From contig JBAXIB010000012.1 in NCBI GenBank assembly GCA_037138595.1, positions 1 to 64,000 of the forward strand: DNA of 64,000 bases. The letters are read 5' to 3'. Numbering within the stretch: position 1 is the stretch's first letter; each line of letters opens with the position of its first letter. This document shows, in pieces, positions 41,993 to 51,460 of this stretch. Source of the DNA: UBA4742 sp037138595. GTDB taxonomy: Bacteria > Actinomycetota > Acidimicrobiia > Acidimicrobiales > Acidimicrobilacustridaceae. Under the pieces are notes generated by a model that saw only the letters and a list, made by a program, of their open reading frames with translations, did no database searches and was not told where the DNA came from. The translations under genes and the position numbers were made by a program.

Positions 41993-43989
41993 GAACTCGG
42001 TGCTTGCGGGCTGCCCTCGCCATCGGCGCCGATGACTTGCTGGAGAAGCCAGTCGCGCCACAATGCGGCGCCAGTTTCGGGGGTTACGTGAACGCCGTCG
42101 GGACGCAGTTCGCGCCCAGCGCTGAGAAAAAATTCACCCAAGTTGACCTTCATCGCGTAATCGGGATGGGCTGCGACCGCTTGGGCAACGAGGTCGTTGT
42201 AAAGCCCGACGCGATAGGCGTTGGTCGCGTTGTCTTCTTTGGTGTTCGGCGCGAGCGTGAGCCAGACGACTTTCTTGGCGCCGGCTGCGTGAAGCGATTC
42301 GGTTGCTGCAATCATTTCTTGCCCGAGATAGGTGTGATACGGCTCGGCCTCGATGGTCTCCCACCCCGAAAAAAGTCCCGGAATACGTCGTGGGAGCGTG
42401 TCCCAAAACCCGGCGTAGACGATGGCCCGATCGACGCCGCCGGCCGGAACAGTGGCGGGCCATTCACTCGTCCAGTCGCAACGCTCAACCGATCCAGGTG
42501 GCCCCTGATCGCTGCTGGTGAATCCTTTGAGTTCGCCGTGGCGCGAGATTGTGCAGGCTAATCGTGACCAGTTTCCTGTCACTTGAATCGATGGGCCGGC
42601 GTTTGCCGCGCCAACCGCCAGCATGAGCGCAGTGGAATCGCCAAAAAACGCCAGCGTCAGTGGTCGGGGTATCGATGGATCTACCGCGTTTGGATCAGCT
42701 TCGACAGGAACTGACGTAGCGGAGTTCTGGATGAGTTCGTCGATGCGTTGTTGCGCCGATGCGTAATCGACCACATTTGGTGCGGCTGTTCGCCAGCCGA
42801 TCAGGCACAACGCAAGGACGACGATGATGGTTGGCGCTAACAACATTGACGGGCGCAGTCGAACCCAACGGCGTTCGCGAATCGGCCACTCAAGGAGATG
42901 GCCGGACAGGACCGCAAGCAGAAGCGATCCGACGACGGTTAGCAGCGTGACGAGCCACGGAGTCAATCCGGCTTCGCGTAGCCCAATGAGCAACGGCCAG
43001 TGAATGAGATACACCGCATACGACAGAAGGCCGAGCCACAGGAGTGGTCTTGGTGAAAGTCCCCGAGAAAACCATCCGGAGCGAGTTGCGGCAAGGATTA
43101 CAACTGCCGACAACAGTGCAACGCCGACGAGCGCGCCTTGGGAATACATAGGGCTGTAGACGTCGGTTTTGACCATTAATCCCAAGAGTGCGATGCCGGC
43201 CACCAGCCCAGCTGGCCGAATCCAGCTGCGTATTCGCCGTAATGGCCACATCGCAGTGGCGACGGCAAGTAATCCGCCGATGAGCAACTCGGCGGCGCGT
43301 GAGAACGTCGAGTAATAGACAACAAGTTGATGTCCCGAGTTGTACGCGATGTAGGCCACACTCGCCGCCAGCATGGCCAACAGCAGTAAGCCGACGGTGG
43401 GCGCGGCAGCCCGTTTCCGCCGAAGGACCGCCCAGACCGTGAGTGGGTAAATCAGATAGAACTGCTCTTCGATCGCTAGCGACCAAAAATGCAACACCGG
43501 CGAGGTCTCTGAAGCGGTGCCATACACGCTTCCTTCAAACAAGAACCGCCAATTTGCGACATACAACAACGCGGCGGTGATGTCGCCCGAGATGGCCTTG
43601 GTCATCCATGCCGCGAGCAGCCACACCACTGAGATAATGGCGAGCGCGCTCAACGCGGCAGGCATCAATCGGCGAAATCGCCGGATCCAAAACTGCTTGA
43701 GGCTGATTCCGCCAGTCTTCGAATGATCGACAAGGAGCAGTCGGGTAATCAGAAAACCCGACAAGGTGAAAAAGACACTCACCCCGAGGAATCCGCCGGG
43801 TAACGCGTGGGGCCAGAGGTGGTAGGTGACGACAGCTGCTACCGCGATTCCGCGGAGGCCATCGAGTCCGGCCATGTGACCTTGGGTGGATGGTGCCTTG
43901 GTCGCGCGCTCTCGCGTCAAAATGCTAGAACCCGGCACCCCGCGAGCATAGGGTCGCAAACTGTCCAGGTGGCGTCGTGTCCGGAACAT
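41989..43989 (-). CDS. Acyltransferase-3 with C-terminal SGNH domain, second copy
   Basis: A 666-residue protein with the same layout: MAGLDGLRGIAVAAVVTYHLWP, FFTLSGFLITRLLL, QFWIRRFRRLMPAAL, SLAIEEQFYLIYP, then a linker and an SGNH domain with AFFGDSTAL and the late RPDGVHVT. The catalytic His of acyltransferase-3 (YHLWP) and the SGNH Ser, Asp and His are all present. ATG 43989 is used; the gene is divergent from the GT-C gene at 44052, so a promoter pair must fit in ~60 bases or inside the gene ends. Confidence 0.88.
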   Translation of the reverse strand: MFRTRRHLDSLRPYARGVPGSSILTRERATKAPSTQGHMAGLDGLRGIAVAAVVTYHLWPHALPGGFLGVSVFFTLSGFLITRLLLVDHSKTGGISLKQFWIRRFRRLMPAALSALAIISVVWLLAAWMTKAISGDITAALLYVANWRFLFEGSVYGTASETSPVLHFWSLAIEEQFYLIYPLTVWAVLRRKRAAAPTVGLLLLAMLAASVAYIAYNSGHQLVVYYSTFSRAAELLIGGLLAVATAMWPLRRIRSWIRPAGLVAGIALLGLMVKTDVYSPMYSQGALVGVALLSAVVILAATRSGWFSRGLSPRPLLWLGLLSYAVYLIHWPLLIGLREAGLTPWLVTLLTVVGSLLLAVLSGHLLEWPIRERRWVRLRPSMLLAPTIIVVLALCLIGWRTAAPNVVDYASAQQRIDELIQNSATSVPVEADPNAVDPSIPRPLTLAFFGDSTALMLAVGAANAGPSIQVTGNWSRLACTISRHGELKGFTSSDQGPPGSVERCDWTSEWPATVPAGGVDRAIVYAGFWDTLPRRIPGLFSGWETIEAEPYHTYLGQEMIAATESLHAAGAKKVVWLTLAPNTKEDNATNAYRVGLYNDLVAQAVAAHPDYAMKVNLGEFFLSAGRELRPDGVHVTPETGAALWRDWLLQQVIGADGEGSPQAPSS

Positions 43990-44051
43990 GGCGTTGGCGT
44001 GTCAGAGCGGCGGACCGAAGACGGCGTGGGGGTCTGCGGTACTGTGCGCGG

Positions 44052-45623
44052 ATGGCTGACCTGCCAACCGAACAGGGAACCCGGCCATCTAGTTTGGCTG
44101 ATGCAGCTACTCGCCCAATGCGGGATTCGTGGTGGCGGCGATCATTGTGGTTTTTGGATCGGTCCACAGTCATTGTCCTTGCGGTTCTAGTGGCAAGTCG
44201 CATCGCAATTTTTGCGGCCGGGGTTCGGTTCGACACGCAATGGGTCCCAACGGCGTGGCAGATCGCCGATACCGAGTTACTTCGCACTCGTCTCATTGAA
44301 ACGGTGTGGTTCGGACACTCGCAGCCCCCGATGCTGAACGCAACGATTGGCTTGGTCCTGCGGTTTTCGCCGCTTTCGCTCGCCTCGAGTTTTTTTGTCC
44401 TGTATTCGGTGCTCGCCGCGGTGCTCGCCGTTGTCCTTGTCGACCTCTTGCGTCGATTTGGGACATCGCGAATAACTCAAGTCATTGTTGCCTGCGCCGT
44501 GATAGTGAGCCCACCAGTCATGCTTTATGGCAACTGGCTTTCATACGAATTCCCGACGGTCGTCGGGATCGCGGTGGCAGTCGACCTCTTGGCGGCCTAT
44601 GTAGCCCGACCGCGAGTGTTGAGTTTGGCGGCGCTGATGAGTGTCACGGTCGCGTGCATTTTGACTCGGTCGCTGCTGCATCCGCTGCTGTTTGTCCTAG
44701 TCGCGGTGATGGCGTTAGTCGCTCGTCGTCCAGTCGCTCGGCGTCGGGCCGTGATCTTCGCGGTGGTTATACCCGGTCTAATTCTCAGCGTTTTTGTGGT
44801 CCGCAACGCGGTTTTGTGGGGACAACCCAGTTTGTCATCGTGGTCAGGAATGAACATGGCGCATGCGGTTTTGCCTGGTACGTCGTTGTACGACCGAGCC
44901 GAAAAAGTTGCTGACGGAAGTTTGAGTCCGTTAGCAATTCGGCGCACGTTTCAAAACTACGACGCGTATGCGGGAGCGCTTCCACCCTGCACGGTCGCGC
45001 ACTCCGACATAGCTGAGGTTGCTCGGCCGACGAAAAGTAATGGCACGACCAATTTCGATTACGAGTGTTTTCTGCGGGTGAACAATCGCTATCAACGCGA
45101 TGCGTTGGCGACGATTGCGATGTTCCCTGCGAACTACGCGCGGCAAGAACTCTTCGCGGCGTATTTGTTTTTCGGCCCGAGTGACCGATACGACGCGCTC
45201 CGAGCGAACCAAGTGCACATCAAGCCGTTGAGCGCGCTGTATGAGCGGCTTGGACTCGTCGTGAATATTCGGCCGGTGGTGACGAGCGATCCGTTGTTTG
45301 GAAAAGGTCTTGGCGATCAGGGCAAGCCGCGTTTCACCTTGCCGGTGAGTTTGCTGGCGATCGTGACGACGTTCATTGCCGTACTTGCCGCATTCGTCGC
45401 AGGCTTTCGCTGGTTTAGAAGGGGTCCGACCGCAATCCGAGTGGCGGTGGCGGCGATTGGCGGCCTCATTCTTTTCACGTTTCTTTTCGGCAATGCATTC
45501 GAAGTCGGCGAGAATCAGCGCTTCCGGTTCCTGATTGAGCCCTTGGTCTGGGTGGTGATTGGATTGCTAGCCGATCGCACTATTCGCCGTCGCTGGAGTG
45601 GTCAGAGATCACTGGTCCCATAA
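44052..45623 (+). CDS. Polytopic GT-C-like membrane protein
   Basis: A 523-residue protein with ten or more hydrophobic segments. The first outer loop has RFDTQWVPTAWQIADTELL and FGHSQPPMLNATIGLVLR, which replace the HPPLY motif of the two GT-C paralogues by H-S-QPPM in the same place. The large C-terminal outer loop contains LPPCTVAH and FDYECFLRVNNRYQRDALATI. It is probably a related lipid-linked sugar transferase, but more diverged. ATG 44052 is chosen; the frame also opens upstream to 43977, which would overlap the divergent gene. Confidence 0.62.
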   Translation: MADLPTEQGTRPSSLADAATRPMRDSWWRRSLWFLDRSTVIVLAVLVASRIAIFAAGVRFDTQWVPTAWQIADTELLRTRLIETVWFGHSQPPMLNATIGLVLRFSPLSLASSFFVLYSVLAAVLAVVLVDLLRRFGTSRITQVIVACAVIVSPPVMLYGNWLSYEFPTVVGIAVAVDLLAAYVARPRVLSLAALMSVTVACILTRSLLHPLLFVLVAVMALVARRPVARRRAVIFAVVIPGLILSVFVVRNAVLWGQPSLSSWSGMNMAHAVLPGTSLYDRAEKVADGSLSPLAIRRTFQNYDAYAGALPPCTVAHSDIAEVARPTKSNGTTNFDYECFLRVNNRYQRDALATIAMFPANYARQELFAAYLFFGPSDRYDALRANQVHIKPLSALYERLGLVVNIRPVVTSDPLFGKGLGDQGKPRFTLPVSLLAIVTTFIAVLAAFVAGFRWFRRGPTAIRVAVAAIGGLILFTFLFGNAFEVGENQRFRFLIEPLVWVVIGLLADRTIRRRWSGQRSLVP

Positions 45624-45668
45624 GGCCCGCTCGGATTATTGAGCTGATCATGGCCTACAGTTTCGTCC

Positions 45669-47894
45669 ATGATTGTCCAGGGGGACGCCCAGGCTTCGAG
45701 TCCGAGCCTTGATGCGCTGTATCGCGAGGTCTTCGACGATACCGCTTCTCCGGCCAACGACCCTTTGACAACCGCTTCGAATGCATTCACGTCCAACGCC
45801 GATTTGGCGACGAACCCGCCGACAAACCTGTTGGCTGAACCAGCGACTGACACGCGTCCTAGCGCCAAACGTTCGATGCCATTTGAACCGGGACTCGAAG
45901 GACTTCGAGGGTTGGCACTCATCGCAGTCTTGGTTTTTCACGCCGGATTTCGATGGGCGGTCGGCGGTTTTTTGGGCGTGTCGACGTTTTTCACCTTGTC
46001 AGGGTTTTTGATTACGACGCTGTTGGTCTCAGAACATCGCCGGTCCGGTCGAATTGGCCTTTCAGGCTTTTGGAGTCGCCGCTTTCGCCGCCTGATGCCC
46101 GCGGCTCTCACCTGCTTGGCCGTCGTGGTGGTCATGGGAGCGACCATCGCCGACCCGTCTCAATTGGCCCGGCTTCGTGGCGATGTCATCGCGGCACTCG
46201 CCTATGTCGCGAATTGGCACTTCATTGCGACTGGACAAACCTACGGCGAATTGTTCACGGCTCCGTCGCTTGTCTTGCAGTTTTGGTCACTAGCGATTGA
46301 AGAGCAGTTTTACTTGGTGTTTCCCATCGTTGTTGTCATCGTTTTGAAAATCACCCACGGGTCACACCGACTTCTGGCGATGGTTTTTGGCATAGCAATC
46401 ACCATGTCGTTACTGGCTTCGGTGTTGCTCTACGACCCAGCCGACACGAGTCGGGTGTATTTCGGCACCGGGACCAGGGCCGCAGAGTTGCTGGTCGGCG
46501 CGCTCCTCGCGTTGGCTCTTGCCAAACCTGCTGTCCGCTCGTGGCTCAAAGGTCGGGCGATGTCAGTGGTAGTTGCGGCACTGGGTCTCGTCGGACTTTT
46601 CGTTGTCGTGTTGTGCTGGCATCGAGTGCATCAGCAAGATGCGTGGCTTTATCATGGCGGGTTCATTGCTTATTCGCTTGTTTCGGTCTCGTTGATTTTG
46701 GGCGCGATGCACTTCGGTCCACTACGAGCGATCCTGTCGAGCCAGCCGCTGCGGTTGGCAGGTGTCGTCTCATACGGCGCGTACCTCTATCACTGGCCGA
46801 TTTATCTGTGGCTAACGCCGGAGCGAACCGGTTTGGCACTGTGGCCGTTGTTCGGCTTGCGCATGGTCGTGACCTTTGCGGCCGCCACGTTGAGTTACCA
46901 ACTGTTGGAAAAACGTATTTTGACGGGTCGCGTCATTCGAGGCTGGGCGCCTTATTTCGTCGTGCCCGCGGCCATCTCCATGGTGGTTATTTGCTTAGTG
47001 TTTGTGACGGTCAACGTTGGTCCACCACCGGGCACTATGGACCTTGCGGTTCGGTCGGGGTTGTTGTCATCGCCAACGGTCGCTGCTAATCCCATCGCCA
47101 CCGGCGGCCTAGCGAAAAATGATCTCAATCGTTACCTAATCGCACCAGGAAAGCTTGGCGTTGGCGAAGTAGCGGCCGGCGCGACTCCTCGGGTAACGGC
47201 ACCGCCGCCCCGCATGGCGTTGCTCCTCGGCGATTCACTGAGTTGGTCAATTGCCAGCGGGCTCAAGAATTCGCTCACCGATCATGGCGGAACGGGCTTG
47301 GTTTCCAATTCGCTCATCGCGTGCCCGATTTGGACTGGTGCCGAACTTCGAAATTTGAATGAGAACCGCAAGCTGACTGCCGATTGTCTCGGTCGTCCAG
47401 CGGCGATCACTGCAGATCTCAACGAGTATCACCCGGGCTTGGTGATCGTCCTATCGTGCCTAGCCGACGTTTCGGATCGAAAACTGCCCGGCGAGTCAAT
47501 CTGGCGAAGCCCGGGTGATCCTGTTTACGACGCCGCCGAAACAGCAGCGATCACTGCGACAGTTGACCAACTGTCGGCCGGTGGGGCCCAGGTGGCGTGG
47601 CTTACGTGTCCCGCGTTGGATCCTCAGTATCACATGGGACTCAACATGCGACCGGGGCCCTATGCCGAAGCGGAACCGGAGCGGGTCGCCGTGCTCAACT
47701 CGATCATTCGAAAAGTTGCTGAGAGTCGCCCGCAAATGTCGGTCATTGACCTCAACAGTTGGTTGAAGAATATGCCTAAGGGCGAACTGGATCCCGATTG
47801 GCGTCCTGATGGCGTCCACTTCACGTTGGAGGGCAGCGTCGTGATCGGCGAATGGCTCGTGCCGCAGTTGTTTGGGACCCTCCGACAAAACTGA
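45669..47894 (+). CDS. Acyltransferase-3 with C-terminal SGNH domain, third copy
   Basis: A 741-residue protein. A 65-residue Thr/Asn/Ala-rich cytoplasmic leader precedes GLEGLRGLALIAVLVFHAGF, FFTLSGFLITTLLV, GFWSRRFRRLMPAAL and SLAIEEQFYLVFP; the outer half ends in an SGNH domain with LLLGDSLSW and WRPDGVHFT. Cysteines ACPIW, ADCLG and LSCLA, LTCPA are extra features of this copy. It follows the GT-C gene by 45 bases on the same strand, so the two are likely co-transcribed. Confidence 0.88.
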   Translation: MIVQGDAQASSPSLDALYREVFDDTASPANDPLTTASNAFTSNADLATNPPTNLLAEPATDTRPSAKRSMPFEPGLEGLRGLALIAVLVFHAGFRWAVGGFLGVSTFFTLSGFLITTLLVSEHRRSGRIGLSGFWSRRFRRLMPAALTCLAVVVVMGATIADPSQLARLRGDVIAALAYVANWHFIATGQTYGELFTAPSLVLQFWSLAIEEQFYLVFPIVVVIVLKITHGSHRLLAMVFGIAITMSLLASVLLYDPADTSRVYFGTGTRAAELLVGALLALALAKPAVRSWLKGRAMSVVVAALGLVGLFVVVLCWHRVHQQDAWLYHGGFIAYSLVSVSLILGAMHFGPLRAILSSQPLRLAGVVSYGAYLYHWPIYLWLTPERTGLALWPLFGLRMVVTFAAATLSYQLLEKRILTGRVIRGWAPYFVVPAAISMVVICLVFVTVNVGPPPGTMDLAVRSGLLSSPTVAANPIATGGLAKNDLNRYLIAPGKLGVGEVAAGATPRVTAPPPRMALLLGDSLSWSIASGLKNSLTDHGGTGLVSNSLIACPIWTGAELRNLNENRKLTADCLGRPAAITADLNEYHPGLVIVLSCLADVSDRKLPGESIWRSPGDPVYDAAETAAITATVDQLSAGGAQVAWLTCPALDPQYHMGLNMRPGPYAEAEPERVAVLNSIIRKVAESRPQMSVIDLNSWLKNMPKGELDPDWRPDGVHFTLEGSVVIGEWLVPQLFGTLRQN

Positions 47895-47961
47895 GACGAG
47901 CGAGCGTCACGGGCCGACTAGGGTTGACTCGTAACACGCCGCCTTCCAAGGAGAACAACGC

Positions 47962-49251
47962 GTGCCAGCGACCGTCGTCGTAGGTACCCAATGGGGCGAT
48001 GAGGGCAAGGGGAAGTTCACCGACCTCGTCGCAAAAGAGATGGACCTCGTCGTCCGCTATCAAGGTGGCCACAACGCTGGCCACACCTTGGTGGTTGACG
48101 GCGAACGGTTTGCTCTCCAACTGGTTCCGAGCGGCATCCTTTACAACCACATCACCCCGATCATCGGCAATGGCGTCGTGGTTGACCCGCGCGTATTGCT
48201 GGCCGAACTCGACATGTTGGCGTCACGCGGTGTTGATACCAGTCGACTGAAAGTGAGCGGCAACGCTCATTTGATCCTGCCGTACCACCAGGAGCTCGAC
48301 AAGGTCACTGAGCGCCGGCTTGGGAAGAACAAGATTGGTACCACCAAACGCGGCATAGGTCCGGCCTATGCCGACAAAGCGGCTCGCGTTGGCCTGCGGG
48401 TCCAAGATCTGCTCGACCCGAAGATCTTTCGGGAAAAACTCGACGTGGTGTTGAAAGAAAAAAACGCGATCCTCTCGCGAGTGTTTAATCAACTACCGCT
48501 CTCGGCTGACGACATTGCAGCGTCGTATCTCGATGTTTGCGCACCTCGACTTGCTCCCATGATCGCCGACACAGTCAATTTGTTGCACGACTCGCTCGAA
48601 AGCGGCAAAGAGGTGCTCCTTGAGGGAGCACAGGCGACGTTCCTTGATTTAGATCACGGAACGTATCCATTCGTGACTTCGTCGAATCCCGTCGCCGGTG
48701 GCGCATGCACGGGTGCCGGTATTGGGCCGCGTTACATCGATCGGGTGATTGGGATCGCCAAGGCCTATGTCACTCGCGTGGGTGCCGGTCCGTTTCCGAC
48801 CGAATTGACCGACGAGACCGGCGACCTGCTGATCGACCGTGGAGGCGAATACGGGACGAACACCGGCCGTCGTCGTCGGGTGGGCTGGTTTGACGCGGTA
48901 ATGATGCGTCACGCCGTTCGCCTGAACTCGTTGTCGGAGATCGCGTTGACCAAACTCGATGTACTTGACACGCTTGACACGGTGCGGGTTTGTGTTGCGT
49001 ATGAACTCGACGGTGAGCGATTCGAACACCTTCCCTATCATCAGTCGGTGCTGCATAAGGCCAAGCCGATCTATGTCGATATGCCTGGCTGGCACAGTGA
49101 CCTGACCGCGGCTACGAAGCGAAGCGATCTGCCGGCGGCTGCATTGGCATACGTCGCGTTTCTTGAAGAACAGATTCGCGTTCCGATCAATTTGGTTGGC
49201 GTTGGCCCCGGTCGTGAGCAGTTTTTGCAGTTCGCATCTCAGCAACCATGA
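47962..49251 (+). CDS. purA: Adenylosuccinate synthetase
   Basis: PurA condenses IMP and aspartate with GTP, the first step from IMP to AMP. The 429-residue protein has the P-loop GTQWGDEGKGKFTDLVA, GGHNAGHTLVV, ERRLGKNKIGTTKRGIGPAYADKAAR, GAQATFLDLDHGTYPFVTSSNP and TGRRRRVGWFD. Start GTG 47962 has AAGGAG nearby. First gene of the purine cluster; its stop overlaps the purD start (ATGA). Confidence 0.97.
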   Translation: MPATVVVGTQWGDEGKGKFTDLVAKEMDLVVRYQGGHNAGHTLVVDGERFALQLVPSGILYNHITPIIGNGVVVDPRVLLAELDMLASRGVDTSRLKVSGNAHLILPYHQELDKVTERRLGKNKIGTTKRGIGPAYADKAARVGLRVQDLLDPKIFREKLDVVLKEKNAILSRVFNQLPLSADDIAASYLDVCAPRLAPMIADTVNLLHDSLESGKEVLLEGAQATFLDLDHGTYPFVTSSNPVAGGACTGAGIGPRYIDRVIGIAKAYVTRVGAGPFPTELTDETGDLLIDRGGEYGTNTGRRRRVGWFDAVMMRHAVRLNSLSEIALTKLDVLDTLDTVRVCVAYELDGERFEHLPYHQSVLHKAKPIYVDMPGWHSDLTAATKRSDLPAAALAYVAFLEEQIRVPINLVGVGPGREQFLQFASQQP

Positions 49252-50531
49252 AGGTGTGCGTCGTAGGTTCGGGCGGTCGTGAACATGCGATTGCTCACGT
49301 GCTCCGACGCACATCGGATGTTGTCGTTACGCCTGGGAACCCGGGCATACCCGGGTCGGTCGCGACTCCCCCCGAGGCGATCGACGCCGACCTTTTCGTG
49401 ATTGGACCAGAAGTCCCCTTGGTGGACGGATTGGCCGACCGTCTGCGAGCCCAAGGCAAGTTGGTATTCGGTCCCGGCGCAGACGGGGCGCGCCTCGAAG
49501 GCTCGAAGGCATGGATGAAGCAGGTGTTAGTCGACGCAGCTGTGCCTACTGCCCGATATGGCACCTTCGATGATGTGGCTTCGGCTCAGGACTATCTCGA
49601 AACGCTTGATGGGTTGTACGTGGTGAAAACCGACGGTTTGGCTGCGGGCAAAGGCGTGACCGTGACCGAGTCGATTGACGAGGCTCGCGAGGTTGTGAGC
49701 AGTTTTTTGTCCGGTTCCGCATTTGGTGATGCGGGACGCCGCGTTGTCATCGAAGAAGGCCTCACAGGGCCCGAGCTTTCGGTGTTGGCAATTTGTGATG
49801 GAAAGCGCGCCGTTGCGCTGGCACCGGCGCAAGACTTCAAACGATTATTGGCGGGTGATAGTGGACCGAATACGGGCGGAATGGGTGCCTATTCACCGGT
49901 GCCCATTGCCGGACAAGAGTTGTTGGCTTTGGTGATGGATCAAGCGGTGAACCCGACGATTTCGGCGCTGCAATCGCGCGGGATTGATTTTCGCGGGGTG
50001 CTGTATGCCGGTTTGATGCTGACCCCTGATGGTCCCAAAGTCATCGAGTACAACATCCGCTTCGGAGACCCTGAAGCTCAAGTGGTCTTGCCGCGATTGT
50101 CGAGCGACTTGGCTGAACTGCTCGCCGAGGCCGCGTCGGGATCGCTTCGTAGCGAACCGGAATTTGTCAGCGATGCCGCGGTCACGGTTGTTTGCGCCAC
50201 CGATGGCTATCCCCATTCACCGCGTCTTGGGGACGCGATTGGTGGACTGGACGAAGCCCGTGCGGTCGAAGGCGTCACCGTTTTTTGTGCGGGCGTCTCA
50301 GCTGGAGACGACGACCGATTGCGGACTGCAGGTGGCCGTGTGCTTGATGTGACCGGAATGGGGCCAGATATTGCGACGGCGCGCGATCGTGCCTATGAGG
50401 CTGTCGCGTGTTTGCACTGGCGCGGGATGCAGGTCCGATCCGATATTGCCGAAGTCGCGGCTCAAGGTCCGCGAGCCAGTTCGAGTGGCAGTTCGAACTT
50501 GACAGCAACCGTCAGCGACTTGCCATCATGA
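49248..50531 (+). CDS. purD: Phosphoribosylamine-glycine ligase (GARS)
   Basis: PurD makes GAR from phosphoribosylamine and glycine. The 427-residue ATP-grasp protein starts MKVCVVGSGGREHAIAHVLRR and has FVIGPEVPLVDGLADRLR, SKAWMKQVL, VVKTDGLAAGKGVTV, SVLAICDG and IEYNIRFGDPEAQVVLPRL. ATG 49248 overlaps the purA stop. A perfect palindrome covers its stop codon. Confidence 0.96.
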   Translation: MKVCVVGSGGREHAIAHVLRRTSDVVVTPGNPGIPGSVATPPEAIDADLFVIGPEVPLVDGLADRLRAQGKLVFGPGADGARLEGSKAWMKQVLVDAAVPTARYGTFDDVASAQDYLETLDGLYVVKTDGLAAGKGVTVTESIDEAREVVSSFLSGSAFGDAGRRVVIEEGLTGPELSVLAICDGKRAVALAPAQDFKRLLAGDSGPNTGGMGAYSPVPIAGQELLALVMDQAVNPTISALQSRGIDFRGVLYAGLMLTPDGPKVIEYNIRFGDPEAQVVLPRLSSDLAELLAEAASGSLRSEPEFVSDAAVTVVCATDGYPHSPRLGDAIGGLDEARAVEGVTVFCAGVSAGDDDRLRTAGGRVLDVTGMGPDIATARDRAYEAVACLHWRGMQVRSDIAEVAAQGPRASSSGSSNLTATVSDLPS

Positions 50532-50538
50532 TGGCAAG
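50519..50538. promoter_or_regulatory. Perfect 20-base palindrome across the purD stop
   Basis: CTTGCCATCA (50519-50528) is followed directly by its reverse complement TGATGGCAAG (50529-50538), with no spacer. The purD stop TGA is at the centre. It could be an operator for a dimeric regulator in front of purE, or a stem that ends or attenuates transcription; only ATTT follows, so it is not a classical terminator. Confidence 0.6.
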
Positions 50539-50592
50539 ATTTCAGTTGCGTGCATGCTGGTGTTCTGACCCATGCCAACAAGGAGGGCAACA

Positions 50593-51042
50593 ATGAAGGT
50601 CGGCATCCTGATGGGTTCGACGAGTGATACCGAAAAGATGCGACCGGCAGGCGACACGCTTGCGGCATTTGGCATCGAGGTGGATGTGCGCGTGTTGTCC
50701 GCGCATCGAAATCCGGCTGAGGTTGTCGAATTGGTGCGCACTGCCCGCGAGAACGGCTATGTCGCCTTTATATGCGGAGCAGGCATGGCGGCTCACCTCG
50801 CTGGAGTGGTGGCGGCCCATACGACGCTTCCGGTGGTAGGCGTTCCGCTGTCGGGCGGTGCACTTAATGGAGTCGACGCGTTGTATTCAACGGTGCAAAT
50901 GCCCAAGGGGATTCCCGTCGCGACGGTGGCGATCGACGGGGCACTCAACGCCGCACTATTGGTCATCGAGATGTTGGCTATTAGCGACGAGTCACTTGCA
51001 TCCAAGCTGAGCGAGGACCGGGTTCGCCGTTCGGCGAGTTAG
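50593..51042 (+). CDS. purE: N5-carboxyaminoimidazole ribonucleotide mutase
   Basis: Class I PurE converts N5-CAIR to CAIR. The 149-residue protein has MKVGILMGSTSDTEKM, VRVLSAHRNPAEVVELVR, FICGAGMAAHLAGVVAAHTTLPVVGVPLSGGALNG and IPVATVAIDGALNAALLVIEML. I start at ATG 50593 because AGGAGG is 6 bases upstream; an in-frame ATG at 50572 lacks a site. purK, the usual partner for class I enzymes, is not in the window. Confidence 0.96.
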   Translation: MKVGILMGSTSDTEKMRPAGDTLAAFGIEVDVRVLSAHRNPAEVVELVRTARENGYVAFICGAGMAAHLAGVVAAHTTLPVVGVPLSGGALNGVDALYSTVQMPKGIPVATVAIDGALNAALLVIEMLAISDESLASKLSEDRVRRSAS

Positions 51043-51055
51043 TCCGACCAATCGG

Positions 51056-51460
51056 TCAGAATCGCGTGCGATCGCCGTGATCGCCTTGGTCGTTGTTTGG
51101 ATCTTCGATCCAATCAAACGGGTCACCTTCGTTTGCGTCAGCCTCAACCAAAAATGGCTCCGAGAACACCCGATCGAGTTCGTCGGCGACGCTTTGCTGC
51201 TGCGCAGGCTCTGGCTCGTCAATCACCTGTCGCTGCTCAAGCCACGCGTCATGGCGGGCTTTGATGTGTTTTTTTGACAATCGTGGTGAGCGACCGGTCG
51301 CGGATCGCACGCCCGACGCCGCTAATGCGCAGTCCAGGCAAAACGGGATCTTGTCGGGCCCGAATGGATAGATCAGGCATTCGCCACAGAAGTCGTCTCC
51401 GCATGTTCGGCAAACGTCAATGGCCAAGTTGAATTGGTGCTTGGCGCAACCATCAGTCAT
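51056..51460 (-). CDS. Small cysteine-rich zinc-binding protein, B-box-like
   Basis: A 134-residue protein on the strand opposite the purine genes. Residues 5-55 hold a treble of cysteines and histidine: CAKHQ, CRTCGDDFCGECL and FCLDCA, the cross-brace pattern of B-box or related small zinc fingers. The rest is a charged, partly helical tail (KKHIKARHDAWLEQRQVIDEPEPAQQQ) ending in an Asp/Asn-rich segment. I start at ATG 51460 because the zinc domain begins there. Similar small zinc proteins occur in actinobacteria without known role. Confidence 0.68.
   Translation of the reverse strand: MTDGCAKHQFNLAIDVCRTCGDDFCGECLIYPFGPDKIPFCLDCALAASGVRSATGRSPRLSKKHIKARHDAWLEQRQVIDEPEPAQQQSVADELDRVFSEPFLVEADANEGDPFDWIEDPNNDQGDHGDRTRF

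Noticed and set aside
41534..42091. Open frames opposite the acyltransferase genes
   Set aside because: They mirror the acyltransferase and SGNH coding regions and lack hydrophobic or known motifs.
50519..50538. The purD-purE palindrome as a classical intrinsic terminator
   Set aside because: It has no loop and no T-run, and transcription must continue into purE.
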